The notes under the pieces: model-generated
Seen by the model: the letters and a program-made list of their open reading frames with translations, nothing else
Database searches by the model: none
What the model was told of the DNA's origin: nothing
NCBI RefSeq assembly: GCF_000013605.1
Contig: NC_007908.1
Coordinates: forward strand, 3,596,001-3,660,000
Origin: Rhodoferax ferrireducens T118
GTDB taxonomy: Bacteria; Pseudomonadota; Gammaproteobacteria; Burkholderiales; Burkholderiaceae_C
Length of the DNA stretch: 64,000 nt
Direction of reading: 5' to 3'
Position numbers and translations under genes: made by a program
Shown: positions 17,679 to 26,285 of the stretch, in pieces
Numbering within the stretch: position 1 is the stretch's first letter
Layout: each line of letters starts with the position of its first letter

Positions 17679-17751
17679 ACAAATCTCCTCTAATCAGTTG
17701 AGGACAGAGCAAAGTTCACTGCGTGTAACTCCTGGTCTGTCCCGCAAGGCT

Positions 17752-20712
17752 TCAGGCCCGCTCGACGTTGCAAACGGTGGTCTTGGTTTCCTGCATCATG
17801 GTCACGCTGTCGTAGCCATAGGTGGTGCTGGTGTTGATGGCCTCGCCGCGCACGATCGGCGCCGCGCCATTCGGGTAGTAGGCCAGCATGTCGGCGCCCT
17901 GCCAGCGACCGGAGAAGTGAAACGGCAAGAACACGGTATCGGGACCAACGCGCTCGGTCACCAGCGCCTGCACATTCATGCGCGCACCGGTGGGCGTTGA
18001 CACCCAGGCCCGGTCGCCATTGCGAATGCCCTTGTCAGCCGCGACCTTGGGGTTGATCTCAATGAACATCTCCTGCTGCAATTCGGCCAGCCAGGGGTTG
18101 GAGCGGGTCTCTTCGCCCCCGCCCTCGTACTCGACCAAGCGGCCCGAGGTCATGATGAACGGGAATTTCTCGTGCACCTTGTCCGCGATATTTTTATCCT
18201 GAATCGTCTTGTACAGCGTGGGCAAACGCCAGAACGCCTTCTTGTCGTCGTGGGTCGGGTACTTGGCCACCAAATCAGGGCGGATACCGTACAAGGGTTC
18301 GCGGTGCTGCGGAATCGCATCCGGGAAGTTCCACACCACGGCGCGCGCCTTGGCGTTGCCAAACGGATGGCAGCCATGCACTTTCAAGACCACACGCTGG
18401 ATGCCTCCCGAGAGGTCGGTCTTCCAGTTCTTGCCCTCGGCGGCTGTCTTCTCCGCCTCGGTGAGGTCGTCCCACCAACCCAGCTTCTTTAGCAGCACAT
18501 GGTCGAACTCGGGGTAACCGGTGGTGATATCGGCGTTCAGGGAATACGAACCGTCCTCCGCCAGCAGGTTGACACCTTCACGCTCGACGCCGAAGTTGGC
18601 GCGGAAGTTGCCACCGCCGTCCATCACATGTTTGGAGGTGTCGTAAAGGTTGGGTGAGCCGGGATGCTTGAGCGCGGCCGTGCCGTAACAGGGCCAAGGC
18701 AAGCCAAAGTAGTCACCGGTGAAGTCGTAACCGGTTTCCTTGTCTTTGCCGCCCTTGGCCTTGAGCGTCTTCACGTCAAACAGGTGCATGTTGCGCATGT
18801 GGGCTTTGAGGCGCTCCGGACTCTGGCCGGTGTAGCCGATGGTCCAGACGCCCGCATTGATTTCGCGCAGGATCTCCTCCGGCATGGGCTCATCCATGCC
18901 ATGGACTTTTTGCATCTTGTAGTTCTTGGACAGTTCCTTGCCAAAACCGAGTTTGTCCGCGAACTGCTGCATGATCATGTGGTCGCTGCGGCTCTCCCAC
19001 AACGGTTCAATGACTTTTTCACGCCATTGCAAGGAGCGATTGGAGGCCGTGACGGAACCACTGGTTTCGAACTGCGTGGCCGCAGGCAGCAAATAGACCG
19101 CCCGGTTCGGGTTCAAGTCTTCGGGTTTGCCGGGCATGGCAGCCATCGCTGCCGTGGCCGATGGATAGGGGTCCACCACCACCAGCAGATCAAGCTTGTC
19201 CATGGCGCGCTTCATCTCCAGGCCACGGGTTTGAGAATTGGGTGCATGGCCCCAATAAAACACACCACGCAGGTTCGAGTCCTGGTCGATCAGCTCGTTT
19301 TTCTCCAGCACACCGTCAATCCAGCGCGACACGGTGATACCGGGCTTGCTCATCATGGCAGGGCTGGCAAACTGCTTTTTGATCCATTCAAAATCAACAC
19401 CCCAGACCTTGGCGAAGTGCTTCCAGGAGCCTTCCACAATGCCGTAATAACCGGGCAGTGAATCGGGATTGGGGCCGACATCGGTGGCGCCTTGCACGTT
19501 GTCGTGGCCGCGGAAAATATTGGTGCCGCCGCCGGACTTGCCGACGTTGCCCAGCGCAAGTTGCAAGATGCACGAGGCGCGCACCATGGCGTTGCCGATG
19601 GTGTGCTGGGTTTGGCCCATGCACCAGACCAGTGTGCTGGGCCGGTTGTCGCTCATCATTTTGGCGACGCGCAGCACCTGCTCTTCTTTGACGCCGCAGG
19701 CTTCTTCCACTTTGTCAGGCGTCCACTTGGCCATCACATCCAGCTTGACCTTGTCCATGCCATAGACCCGGTCGTTGATGTATTTTTTATCTTCCCAGCC
19801 GTTGTTGAACACGTGGTACAGCACGCCAAACAGGAAGGGGATGTCGGAGCCGGAACGAATACGCACATACTCGTCGGCCTTGGCGGCGGTGCGGGTAAAG
19901 CGCGGGTCCACCACGATCATCTTGGTGCCGGTTTCCTTGGCGTGCAGCATGTGCAGCATGCTCACCGGGTGCGCCTCGGCCGCGTTGGAGCCGATGTACA
20001 ACGCGCATTTGCTGTTCTGCATGTCGTTGTAAGAGTTGGTCATGGCGCCGTAACCCCAGGTATTGGCCACACCGGCCACCGTGGTCGAGTGGCAAATACG
20101 GGCCTGGTGATCGCAGTTGTTGGTGCCCCAGAAGCTGACAAACTTGCGCAGCAGGTACGACTGCTCGTTGTTGTGCTTGGAGGACCCGACAAAGTACACA
20201 CTGTCCGGGCCACTGGCTTTTTTCAGTTCCAGCATGCGGGCACTGATCTCGCTCAAGGCGGTGTCCCAACTGATGCGCTGATATTTGCCATTGACCAGTT
20301 TCATCGGGTAGCGCAGGCGGAATTCGCCGTGGCCGTGCTCGCGCAAGGCGGCTCCCTTGGCGCAATGGGCGCCGAGGTTGATGGGGGAGTCAAACACCGG
20401 CTCCTGCCGCACCCAAACGCCGTTCTCCACCACGGCATCGACCGCGCAACCGACCGAACAATGGGTACACACGGTGCGCTTGATCTCGATCTTGCCTTCA
20501 CCAAGGGCCACCGCGCCCTGCGCTGCATCTGCCTTTTTCACCAGGGTCAGTTGCGAGGCCGCGAGCCCGACGCCCACACCCAGGCCGGAGCGGCGCAAAA
20601 AGGCGCGCCGGTCCATCGTGGGTAAGGCTTGCGACAAGCCACGGCGCAAACTGTGCACAAATGGGGAACGGGCAACAGGGTCAGATGGCCCGGATTTTCT
20701 GGTCAACAACAT
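17752..20712 (-). CDS. Formate dehydrogenase alpha subunit (Mo/W-bis-MGD, Tat-exported)
   Basis: This is the catalytic subunit of a periplasmic, membrane-attached formate dehydrogenase. The 986-residue product has a Tat signal after a long n-region (RRAFLRRSGLGVGVGLAAS, residues 35-53). An N-terminal [4Fe-4S] site follows (Cys82, Cys85, Cys89, Cys117). The metal-ligand position is Cys207 in DHQARICHSTTV, a cysteine form rather than selenocysteine. The C-terminal dinucleotide-binding domain is complete. I chose ATG 20712 because GGAGAG lies just upstream; a TTG at 20724 is less likely. The gene is preceded by a small Tat-signal protein and followed by beta, lipoprotein and gamma genes. Confidence 0.95.
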   Translation of the reverse strand: MLLTRKSGPSDPVARSPFVHSLRRGLSQALPTMDRRAFLRRSGLGVGVGLAASQLTLVKKADAAQGAVALGEGKIEIKRTVCTHCSVGCAVDAVVENGVWVRQEPVFDSPINLGAHCAKGAALREHGHGEFRLRYPMKLVNGKYQRISWDTALSEISARMLELKKASGPDSVYFVGSSKHNNEQSYLLRKFVSFWGTNNCDHQARICHSTTVAGVANTWGYGAMTNSYNDMQNSKCALYIGSNAAEAHPVSMLHMLHAKETGTKMIVVDPRFTRTAAKADEYVRIRSGSDIPFLFGVLYHVFNNGWEDKKYINDRVYGMDKVKLDVMAKWTPDKVEEACGVKEEQVLRVAKMMSDNRPSTLVWCMGQTQHTIGNAMVRASCILQLALGNVGKSGGGTNIFRGHDNVQGATDVGPNPDSLPGYYGIVEGSWKHFAKVWGVDFEWIKKQFASPAMMSKPGITVSRWIDGVLEKNELIDQDSNLRGVFYWGHAPNSQTRGLEMKRAMDKLDLLVVVDPYPSATAAMAAMPGKPEDLNPNRAVYLLPAATQFETSGSVTASNRSLQWREKVIEPLWESRSDHMIMQQFADKLGFGKELSKNYKMQKVHGMDEPMPEEILREINAGVWTIGYTGQSPERLKAHMRNMHLFDVKTLKAKGGKDKETGYDFTGDYFGLPWPCYGTAALKHPGSPNLYDTSKHVMDGGGNFRANFGVEREGVNLLAEDGSYSLNADITTGYPEFDHVLLKKLGWWDDLTEAEKTAAEGKNWKTDLSGGIQRVVLKVHGCHPFGNAKARAVVWNFPDAIPQHREPLYGIRPDLVAKYPTHDDKKAFWRLPTLYKTIQDKNIADKVHEKFPFIMTSGRLVEYEGGGEETRSNPWLAELQQEMFIEINPKVAADKGIRNGDRAWVSTPTGARMNVQALVTERVGPDTVFLPFHFSGRWQGADMLAYYPNGAAPIVRGEAINTSTTYGYDSVTMMQETKTTVCNVERA

Positions 20713-20776
20713 GGGACTCTCCAAGGTCGGCGTGATTCAGGACTGAATCAGCGCAGGATCGATACGAGGGGGACAC

Positions 20777-20983
20777 TCAGACGCGTGTGGTCCGGTAGTA
20801 GTGCTGGACGTGTGCACTCAGGGTGTAGCCACCGCCTTTTTCAGGCGCTGGCTTGGGCGACTCGGCCACCGCCGCCGGGGTATTCGTCTTCAACCAGCCA
20901 GCCGACGCGACGGCAGCACCGGCCACGGAGGCCGAAAGAAAAAATCCGCGACGGGACGGCTTGGGCTGGCTGTTGGGCATCAT
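20777..20983 (-). CDS. Small Tat-signal protein of formate dehydrogenase region
   Basis: This 68-residue product is little more than a twin-arginine signal (PSRRGFFLSASVAGAAVASAGW) plus a short tail ending HVQHYYRTTRV. It matches the small proteins that occur ahead of formate dehydrogenase alpha genes in proteobacteria (formate dehydrogenase region Tat target). Its role is not known. It may help target the alpha subunit or form a small subunit. It is the first gene of the operon, with a CTGGAGACC ribosome-binding region before ATG 20983. Confidence 0.82.
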   Translation of the reverse strand: MMPNSQPKPSRRGFFLSASVAGAAVASAGWLKTNTPAAVAESPKPAPEKGGGYTLSAHVQHYYRTTRV

Positions 20984-21005
20984 GGTCTCCAGGTAACGCT
21001 TTTGT

Positions 21006-21023
21006 TATGCAACTATTTGCATA
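21006..21023. promoter_or_regulatory. Perfect dyad ahead of formate dehydrogenase operon
   Basis: TATGCAA, four bases, TTGCATA form a perfect 7-base inverted repeat 23-40 bases before the first gene of the operon. The position near the transcription start suits a repressor or a stem in the 5' leader. No regulator can be named. Confidence 0.5.
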
Positions 21024-21054
21024 GCCTATGTGTAATGCGCTTGAACTTACCATG

Positions 21055-21071
21055 ATCATTCGCAAAATGAT
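21055..21071. promoter_or_regulatory. Second perfect dyad ahead of formate dehydrogenase operon
   Basis: ATCATT, five bases (CGCAA), AATGAT form a perfect 6-base inverted repeat 72-88 bases before the first gene. The spacing is like that of FNR/CRP-type or two-component activator sites, but the sequence does not match TTGAT-N4-ATCAA. Confidence 0.45.
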
Positions 21072-21134
21072 ACGTTTAACAGACTAGGGAAAACACCAAC
21101 TCCGTCGCAAAAAATCCAAGCTGACCGCCCCGCA

Positions 21135-21758
21135 TCAGGCCAGCATGTCGAACCCCTGCGTCTCCACCGCCACAAAAGCGCGGGTCAGCCCGGCCAGCGC
21201 CGCGTAGAACCGCGCTTTGGGGTGCTGCTGCAGGTCGTCACACAGCGCCAACACCCAGGGGTGCAGGTAGCTCGTAAAGAAGGCGCGCTGGCGCGTCAGG
21301 TTGGCCACCGCCACATCGTCGCCGGCAATCAGATAACGCATCACCTCGCACAGGTAGGCGAAGTGGTCTTCGGTATCAAGCATGCCGTCACCGCGCGCCA
21401 GCCCCAAGCTGCTCAACTCGGTGCGCAAGCGCGCCAGCGGCTTTTCGTTGAGGAAACCACTCAGAAAATGGGACGCGTACAGGTAGACCTCGGGCTTGCC
21501 GACACCGCCAAACAGGGCGTCGTATTCATCTTGAATCGCGCAATCTGTCATCTCGCGCGAGAGCCCCACCAGGGCGCGCCAGGGTTCTTCCAGAAAAGCC
21601 CCAGCCGCTGGTGCCTCGGTCACGGCCAGGCGCAGTTTAGCTACTAATTCAGTAGCTGGAGGCGCATAATACATAAGGGCTAGAAGCCCATAGAGCTCTG
21701 AACGCGCGGTTTCTTCGTCAAGCGCGCTGCTGGGCAGTGTGTCGGAGGTGGGCAACAT
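21135..21758 (-). CDS. TorD-family molybdoenzyme chaperone
   Basis: This 207-residue cytoplasmic protein belongs to the TorD/DmsD all-helical chaperones that hold Tat-targeted molybdoenzymes until cofactor insertion. Typical segments are ELYGLLALMYYAPP near the N-terminus, EYDALFGGVGKPEVYLYASHFLSG in the middle (the EYxxLF...P.YAS signature) and DHFAYLCEVMRYLI. The start at 21758 lies 2 bases after the stop of the upstream ferredoxin. Residues about 23-40 are encoded by repeat copy R3. Its likely client is the exported formate dehydrogenase alpha subunit downstream. Confidence 0.88.
   Translation of the reverse strand: MLPTSDTLPSSALDEETARSELYGLLALMYYAPPATELVAKLRLAVTEAPAAGAFLEEPWRALVGLSREMTDCAIQDEYDALFGGVGKPEVYLYASHFLSGFLNEKPLARLRTELSSLGLARGDGMLDTEDHFAYLCEVMRYLIAGDDVAVANLTRQRAFFTSYLHPWVLALCDDLQQHPKARFYAALAGLTRAFVAVETQGFDMLA
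21639..21690 (+). repeat. Dispersed repeat copy R3 (inside torD-like gene)
   Basis: The plus strand has arm AGCTACTAATTCAGTAGC (21639-21656, perfect inverted repeat GCTACT/AGTAGC with a 5-base loop), exactly 20 bases, then GGGCTAGAAGCCC from 21677. It lies antisense within the chaperone gene and encodes residues about 23-40. The A/T-rich arm stands out from the surrounding GC-rich codons. Confidence 0.85.
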
Positions 21759-21760
21759 GG

Positions 21761-23887
21761 TCAGAGGTCGGTGATTTTGGTTTCGTTGTCGGCTGAATAA
21801 ATGTCGATGACGCGGCAGTCCGCGCACATTTTCAAGCGGGCAAGCGCCTCGCCCTGGAACATGCTGTGGCTGCTCAGCTTGCCGAGCATGGCTTCAATCG
21901 CCTTGAGCGTGCCAAACGGCTTGCCGCAGCGCACACAGGCGTAGGGCTGCATCGCGTTGAGCACCACGGCTTCGTTGCGTTGCGGACTCAGGCTCAAGCG
22001 CGGCAGGAGCGTCAGGGCCTGTTCCGGGCAGGTCTTGACGCACAAGCCGCATTGCACGCAATTTTTCTCAATCAACCGCAGCTCCAGGGCCTGCGGGTTG
22101 TCTTGCAGCGCGCTGGCCGGGCAGGCGTTGACGCAGCTCAGGCACAGGGTACAGGCATCTTTGTTGATGACGAGAGCCCCCAGCGGCGAGCCGGTGGCGG
22201 GCAGCGCAACCACGTCGGTTTTAACCGGCGCATGTTCGATCAAATGGCTGAGCACCAGCTCCAGCGTGGCGCGCTTGTCAGCCTGCACCGCAAAGCCGGC
22301 CGTGCGGGCGACTGTCTGCGCCGGGGCCGCCTGCAAGTCGTGGTCGAGCGCTGCCAGGTCACGCGCGTCTTTGACCTGAAGCAGGCGGAAATGCTCGCCT
22401 TGGTAACCCAACCCCGACAGAATGGCCTGCGCCACTGCCATCTGGCCCTCGAGTGCCGCACGGTATTGCGGCGCTTCTTCGTCCGTCAGCAGCACCCACA
22501 GCTGCGACGCACCATAACAAATGGCAGACAGCCAGACCTCCAGCCCCAACGACGAGGTGTGCCACAGCGCCAGCGGCAAGACCCGGGCCGGAACGCCGTG
22601 CGTGCCTGTTTTGCTGGCACGCTCCAGCTGCGCGGCGCGCCCCAGATCGCCCAGCAGGCGCGCGCCCGCGCCCTGGCTGTGCAGCAGCAGCGCGGCATTC
22701 TTGCCGCCACTGCGGCTGTAGGTCGCCAGCAGGGTCTTGAGCTTGACGCCTTGATCGCTGGCGCGCGGGTAGGCAAAACCCATGGCGCCGGTCGGGCACA
22801 CCGTGCTGCAGGTGCCGCAACCAATGCACAGGTTCGGGTTGACCTTGATTTGCTGGCGACTGCGGTCGCTTTCAATCGCCGAGGCCGAGCAGACGTCGAT
22901 GCAGGCGGTGCAACCCGCTTTCTCGTTGCGACTGTGCGCACACAGCTTGGGTTTGTAGACAAAAAAGCGCGGCTTCTCGAACTCGCCGACCAAGCCGCGC
23001 AACTGCAACAGCGTCGTGAGGCTCCGCCCATCCCAGCGCAAATAACCCTGCGGCAAGGCGTGCTGGCTGAAGGCGGGCGTGGCGCGCAAATCCAGCACCA
23101 GGTCAAAGGTCTCACGCAAAGCTTCAGGTTCGCGCTGGAAGTCAATCGCCCCGGCGACCTGGCAGACCTTGACGCAGGCACGGTGCGCCTGGCAGGCGCT
23201 CAAATCAACCTGGTAATCCAGCCCAATGGCGTCTTCCGGGCAGACTGCCAGACAGGCGTTGCAGCGGGTGCATAAATCCAGATCAATCGGATTGCTGCGC
23301 AGCCACTGGAGTTCAAACGCCCCCAGCCAGCCGGTCAAGGACTGGATCTGCCCGCCCAGCACCGGGTAGCGTCGCTCCTGCGCCGCGCCCGCGTCGCCTG
23401 CACCTTGGGTGAACAAGGTCACGTCCAGCGCATCGCCCAGCAACTCGGCAGCGCGTTCTGCTGCGCCCAGCTCACCAATGATCAACAGCCGTCCGGCGCT
23501 TTTATAAGTCACCGTGGCCACCGGCTCGGGCTCGGGCAAATGGGCCAGCGCCAGCAGTGCGGCAATTTTGGGGCTGGCCTGCGCCGCGTCCCGGCTCCAG
23601 CCACCCGTTTCACGGATGTTGACGAAGCGCAGCGGCGCGTAGCCGGAAGGCGCGCGCGCCGCACCCGCCTGCGCGCTGCTGGCCTGCTCGGCCAGTTCGA
23701 CGAACAGCCGCTGTTCCTGGGTGCACGCCACCACCACCTCTTCTCCGGTCTGCACCGCTTGAAGAAAAGCACCCGCCTCACGGCGGCACAGGGTGGAGTG
23801 AAGCGTCAGGTTTTCATTCAGTGCCGCGCCCAGACTCCTGGCGTCCAGCGGCATGGTTTGGTTGCAGTCGCAAATCAGTGTGGTCAT
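21761..23887 (-). CDS. Multi-[4Fe-4S] ferredoxin-type protein of formate dehydrogenase locus
   Basis: This 708-residue soluble protein carries many Fe-S motifs: CTRCNACLAVCPEDAI, a C-x-ACVKVCQ group, CTACIDVC, CIGCGTCSTVCPTGA, CLSCVNACPASAL, CVQCGLCVKTCPEQAL and a C-terminal CVRCG...CADC site. It starts MTTLICDCNQTMPLD. A similar large ferredoxin-like protein accompanies DUF3305/DUF3306 and TorD in betaproteobacterial formate dehydrogenase loci, as I recall. It may shuttle electrons or help assemble the enzyme. ATG 23887 was chosen; it lies 74 bases inside the end of the DUF3306 gene, an unusually long overlap. Confidence 0.85.
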   Translation of the reverse strand: MTTLICDCNQTMPLDARSLGAALNENLTLHSTLCRREAGAFLQAVQTGEEVVVACTQEQRLFVELAEQASSAQAGAARAPSGYAPLRFVNIRETGGWSRDAAQASPKIAALLALAHLPEPEPVATVTYKSAGRLLIIGELGAAERAAELLGDALDVTLFTQGAGDAGAAQERRYPVLGGQIQSLTGWLGAFELQWLRSNPIDLDLCTRCNACLAVCPEDAIGLDYQVDLSACQAHRACVKVCQVAGAIDFQREPEALRETFDLVLDLRATPAFSQHALPQGYLRWDGRSLTTLLQLRGLVGEFEKPRFFVYKPKLCAHSRNEKAGCTACIDVCSASAIESDRSRQQIKVNPNLCIGCGTCSTVCPTGAMGFAYPRASDQGVKLKTLLATYSRSGGKNAALLLHSQGAGARLLGDLGRAAQLERASKTGTHGVPARVLPLALWHTSSLGLEVWLSAICYGASQLWVLLTDEEAPQYRAALEGQMAVAQAILSGLGYQGEHFRLLQVKDARDLAALDHDLQAAPAQTVARTAGFAVQADKRATLELVLSHLIEHAPVKTDVVALPATGSPLGALVINKDACTLCLSCVNACPASALQDNPQALELRLIEKNCVQCGLCVKTCPEQALTLLPRLSLSPQRNEAVVLNAMQPYACVRCGKPFGTLKAIEAMLGKLSSHSMFQGEALARLKMCADCRVIDIYSADNETKITDL

Positions 23888-24497
23888 GGTCTGGGCCCGG
23901 CGCTTGCGGCGGGTTCTTGGGTGGAGTGGCAACACCGGCGTCAGGCGGCTGGGCCGACTGTGCCACGGAATCGGCGCTGCGGGTATTGGCATCATCCCCT
24001 AGTGGCGGGGGGGGAATCTTCTCTTCTTCAAACAGATTGAGAAATTGGGCGCTGGCCATTTGCCGCAGCATGGACTGCGGCAGGGGGTCAGGCTGGGAAT
24101 AGTCGTCAATGTAAATATCGAGCCGGTCCATCACGTTGTAATGCGGGTCGGCAAACAGCTTTTTCATGGCCGCGTTGCGCACCTCAGGGGTGACACCGCG
24201 CGCGACAAAGGGCTTGAAGTCGGACTCGGTGGTGAGACGCTGCACATCGTCCAGAGACAGCGGCGCAAGCTGGGCCGGGCTGGCTGGCGCGCCTGGCCCG
24301 GCAGCACCGCCCTGATTGATCGGGTCGGCGTCCGGCGTGGCTTTGACCGGCACCGGTTGCGGGCCAAGCGCTGGGGCGCGGGCGTCAGGTGCATCCACCA
24401 CCACGGGAACCGGCTGGGTGGCTGGTTCATCAATCGCCTTGCCCGCCCGCTGCGCCTGCTTGCGCTGCGACCAGCGGCCCAAAAAACCCTCAGCCAT
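23814..24497 (-). CDS. DUF3306 protein of formate dehydrogenase locus
   Basis: This 227-residue cytoplasmic protein matches the DUF3306 family by its start (MAEGFLGRWSQRKQ) and its core: LTTESDFKPFVARGVTPEVRNAAMKKLFADPHYNVMDRLDIYIDDYSQPDPLP. A low-complexity Pro/Ala linker lies at 40-95 and a polar tail at the end. The last 25 or so codons overlap the ferredoxin gene in another frame. The family occurs with formate dehydrogenase genes but its function is unknown. Its start overlaps the DUF3305 gene by 8 bases. Confidence 0.85.
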   Translation of the reverse strand: MAEGFLGRWSQRKQAQRAGKAIDEPATQPVPVVVDAPDARAPALGPQPVPVKATPDADPINQGGAAGPGAPASPAQLAPLSLDDVQRLTTESDFKPFVARGVTPEVRNAAMKKLFADPHYNVMDRLDIYIDDYSQPDPLPQSMLRQMASAQFLNLFEEEKIPPPPLGDDANTRSADSVAQSAQPPDAGVATPPKNPPQAPGPDHDHTDLRLQPNHAAGRQESGRGTE

Positions 24498-25047
24498 GCT
24501 CACCCCCCGATTTTTTCTGGGTACTGACAGACGCGGGTTGGCCAAAGCGGTCGGTCAAGGCGCGAAAGCTCTCGGGCCGTTTGCGGCGCTTGAGCTCCAC
24601 CACATGGTGTTCATCCACAAACGCCTGCAGCCACGCCACCACCGGCGCTGGCGCCGGCACCTGCTCCACCGTCTCCTGTGCGTCCAGCCAGCGGCCGGCG
24701 TCGTAATAACTCAGGCTCACCATCTCGGGCTTGGCAATGGGCTCATCGCTGATGCTGGCCTCTTCTTCCATGCGCCACAACACAAACCAGCCCGGCGTTT
24801 GCGTGCTCGCGTTGAGGTGGTAGCCTTCGGCATCGTCCTTGAACAATTCAACCCTGTAGCCCGGATGCAGCCAGCGTTCTTCGCTATCGTTTTTATAGAG
24901 CAGACGGGGCGTGATGCCAAAACCGTCGTCCTGCATCACCACATCTGCGAGCTCCCAGCGCCAGGGCTGCCAGCGGCTGGACGGGCCAGTGGTTTTGACG
25001 CGTTGCATGACGACGGCGACTTCAATAGAGGGACGAAGGGTAGGCAT
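24490..25047 (-). CDS. DUF3305 protein of formate dehydrogenase locus
   Basis: This 185-residue cytoplasmic protein matches DUF3305: VAVVMQRVKTTGPSSRWQPWRWEL, RLLYKNDSEERWLHPGYRVELFKDDAEGYHLN and the PGWFVLWRM strand. The family pairs with DUF3306 in formate dehydrogenase loci; no activity is known. I chose ATG 25047 (MPTLRPSIEV); an in-frame ATG at 25059 adds four residues. It is the first gene of a four-gene block: DUF3305, DUF3306, ferredoxin, TorD. Confidence 0.87.
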   Translation of the reverse strand: MPTLRPSIEVAVVMQRVKTTGPSSRWQPWRWELADVVMQDDGFGITPRLLYKNDSEERWLHPGYRVELFKDDAEGYHLNASTQTPGWFVLWRMEEEASISDEPIAKPEMVSLSYYDAGRWLDAQETVEQVPAPAPVVAWLQAFVDEHHVVELKRRKRPESFRALTDRFGQPASVSTQKKSGGEHG

Positions 25048-25329
25048 AAGTTTGTGCAATGTACCGGATTGACAACAGCGCCATGGCGGGCGGGGTTATC
25101 CAACGCCAGCCCCACGCCTTCATCACGCGCTGCCGGGCACATTTGGAGAGGTGGTTAGCTTGACCGAACAAGCCATCAGACGCAAGAAGAACGGGCTGTC
25201 TTGCTCGCGTCTGCGTAGTCGGGTGACTACCGCCGCTCTGACGGTCCGCAAAGGAACAAGCTGAAATGCCGGTTGGCAGCGGAACCAGCCCCCTGATCCA
25301 TCGACTACTGTTTCGTGCAGACTGAACAG
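25048..25329. other. Intergenic stretch without a recognisable gene
   Basis: This stretch lies between the DUF3305 start and the terminator of the 52-codon gene. Short open frames on the minus strand show no protein-like composition or known motif. It must contain the promoter of the DUF3305 block. No convincing -35/-10 pair or operator was found. Confidence 0.5.
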
Positions 25330-25360
25330 AAAAAAAGAAGACCCCAATCAAGGGACCTTC
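25330..25360 (-). terminator. Rho-independent terminator of the 52-codon gene
   Basis: On the minus strand GAAGGTCCC (25352-25360) pairs with GGGGTCTTC (25337-25345) over nine positions, two of them G-U. The loop TTGATT has six bases, and seven T follow. It starts 20 bases after the stop of the small gene. Confidence 0.85.
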
Positions 25361-25379
25361 CTTTTTATCTGAACAGACG

Positions 25380-25538
25380 TTATTTCACGGCTGCTTCGCT
25401 ACTGGGAGCGACAGGTCTCTTTTGAGTGAACTTGACAACCGCTTCTGCCAACTTGCGCTTGCGCTCCAAGTTGAGCCTTTCAAGCTCGGCGTGGTTGCTT
25501 TTCTTCATGTTGGGGTCTTTACCAAATACGCCTGCCAT
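25380..25538 (-). CDS. Small basic 52-residue protein, unknown function
   Basis: This short gene encodes MAGVFGKDPNMKKSNHAELE, a Lys/Arg-rich helical middle (RLNLERKRKLAEAVVKFT) and a tail QKRPVAPSSEAAVK. An AAAGGAA ribosome-binding site lies 8 bases before the ATG, and a good terminator lies 20 bases after the stop. Together these make a self-contained transcription unit and support real expression. There is no signal peptide, TM segment or cysteine. The charged amphipathic helix could bind nucleic acid or a partner protein. I do not recognise a family. Confidence 0.72.
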   Translation of the reverse strand: MAGVFGKDPNMKKSNHAELERLNLERKRKLAEAVVKFTQKRPVAPSSEAAVK

Positions 25539-25664
25539 AGTGATGATTCCTTTGGTTCAGTCTAACTGAAAGCGCGCAGCGCAAGCCGCCACGAACTCAT
25601 GGCTCAGGCTTTCCACCACGGAGAAACAGTTCCTCATCAACACTCTTGCCGGCCCAAGCGATTC

Positions 25665-26285
25665 CTAAGCACTGAACTTGGCGTAATACTGCGCCACAGC
25701 CGGGGTCCGGGCAATACGCTGCATATGTGCATTCAGTGCAGGCGCGACCTTTTCCACCAGATCGGCAGGCACATGGTCCAGGCGACCGGAATTGAGGGTG
25801 CGTACATCGACAAACACCTTCAGGTCAGCAACAGTGAGACGATTGTCGGCAAAGTATTCACCGCCATGGGCCTGCAACTGGCTTTGCAGCCAGCCAAGGT
25901 ACACCGGCATGGAGCCATTGACCAGGGCGGCGCGAGCTTCCCTTTGGGCATCGCCCGTCATGCGAAAACTCGGCCCCAACTTGACGCTGGCTTCCTCCAC
26001 CACGTACATCACCTCGTCGCACAAAAGTGCTTGAAACGCATCGGTGGGGTACAAACCCGCCAGCTTGCCCGCGTAGCGAAGAATCGAATCGGACTGCGTC
26101 ACCTGCACGCCATCCACCGTCAGGGTGGGCACCTGGCCAAAGGGTGTGGACTTGCGCACCTCGGCAAATTCAGCAGACGTAAAGCGGTGGTCTTCAAAGG
26201 CAACGCCGCCAATATGCAAGGCCAGACGCACGGGCTCAGCGCGGCCGCCGTGAAAATCGAAATAAGTGAGTTTGAGTTTGGGCAT
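25665..26285 (-). CDS. Glutathione S-transferase, sigma-like
   Basis: This 206-residue cytoplasmic enzyme conjugates glutathione to electrophiles or acts as an isomerase. The N-terminal thioredoxin-like domain starts KLTYFDFHGGRAEPVRLAL, with the catalytic Tyr of sigma-type GSTs (Tyr8). It continues FGQVPTLTVDGVQVTQSDSILRYAG, including the cis-Pro and the glutathione-binding QSDSI motif. The C-terminal helical domain has LTVADLKVFVDVRTL with the N-capping box. It is a single gene with no linked pathway, so its natural substrate cannot be inferred. Confidence 0.9.
   Translation of the reverse strand: MPKLKLTYFDFHGGRAEPVRLALHIGGVAFEDHRFTSAEFAEVRKSTPFGQVPTLTVDGVQVTQSDSILRYAGKLAGLYPTDAFQALLCDEVMYVVEEASVKLGPSFRMTGDAQREARAALVNGSMPVYLGWLQSQLQAHGGEYFADNRLTVADLKVFVDVRTLNSGRLDHVPADLVEKVAPALNAHMQRIARTPAVAQYYAKFSA

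Noticed and set aside
17752..20712. Selenocysteine form of the formate dehydrogenase alpha subunit
   Set aside because: The metal-ligand codon is a cysteine codon (Cys207) and there is no in-frame TGA with a SECIS-like stem.
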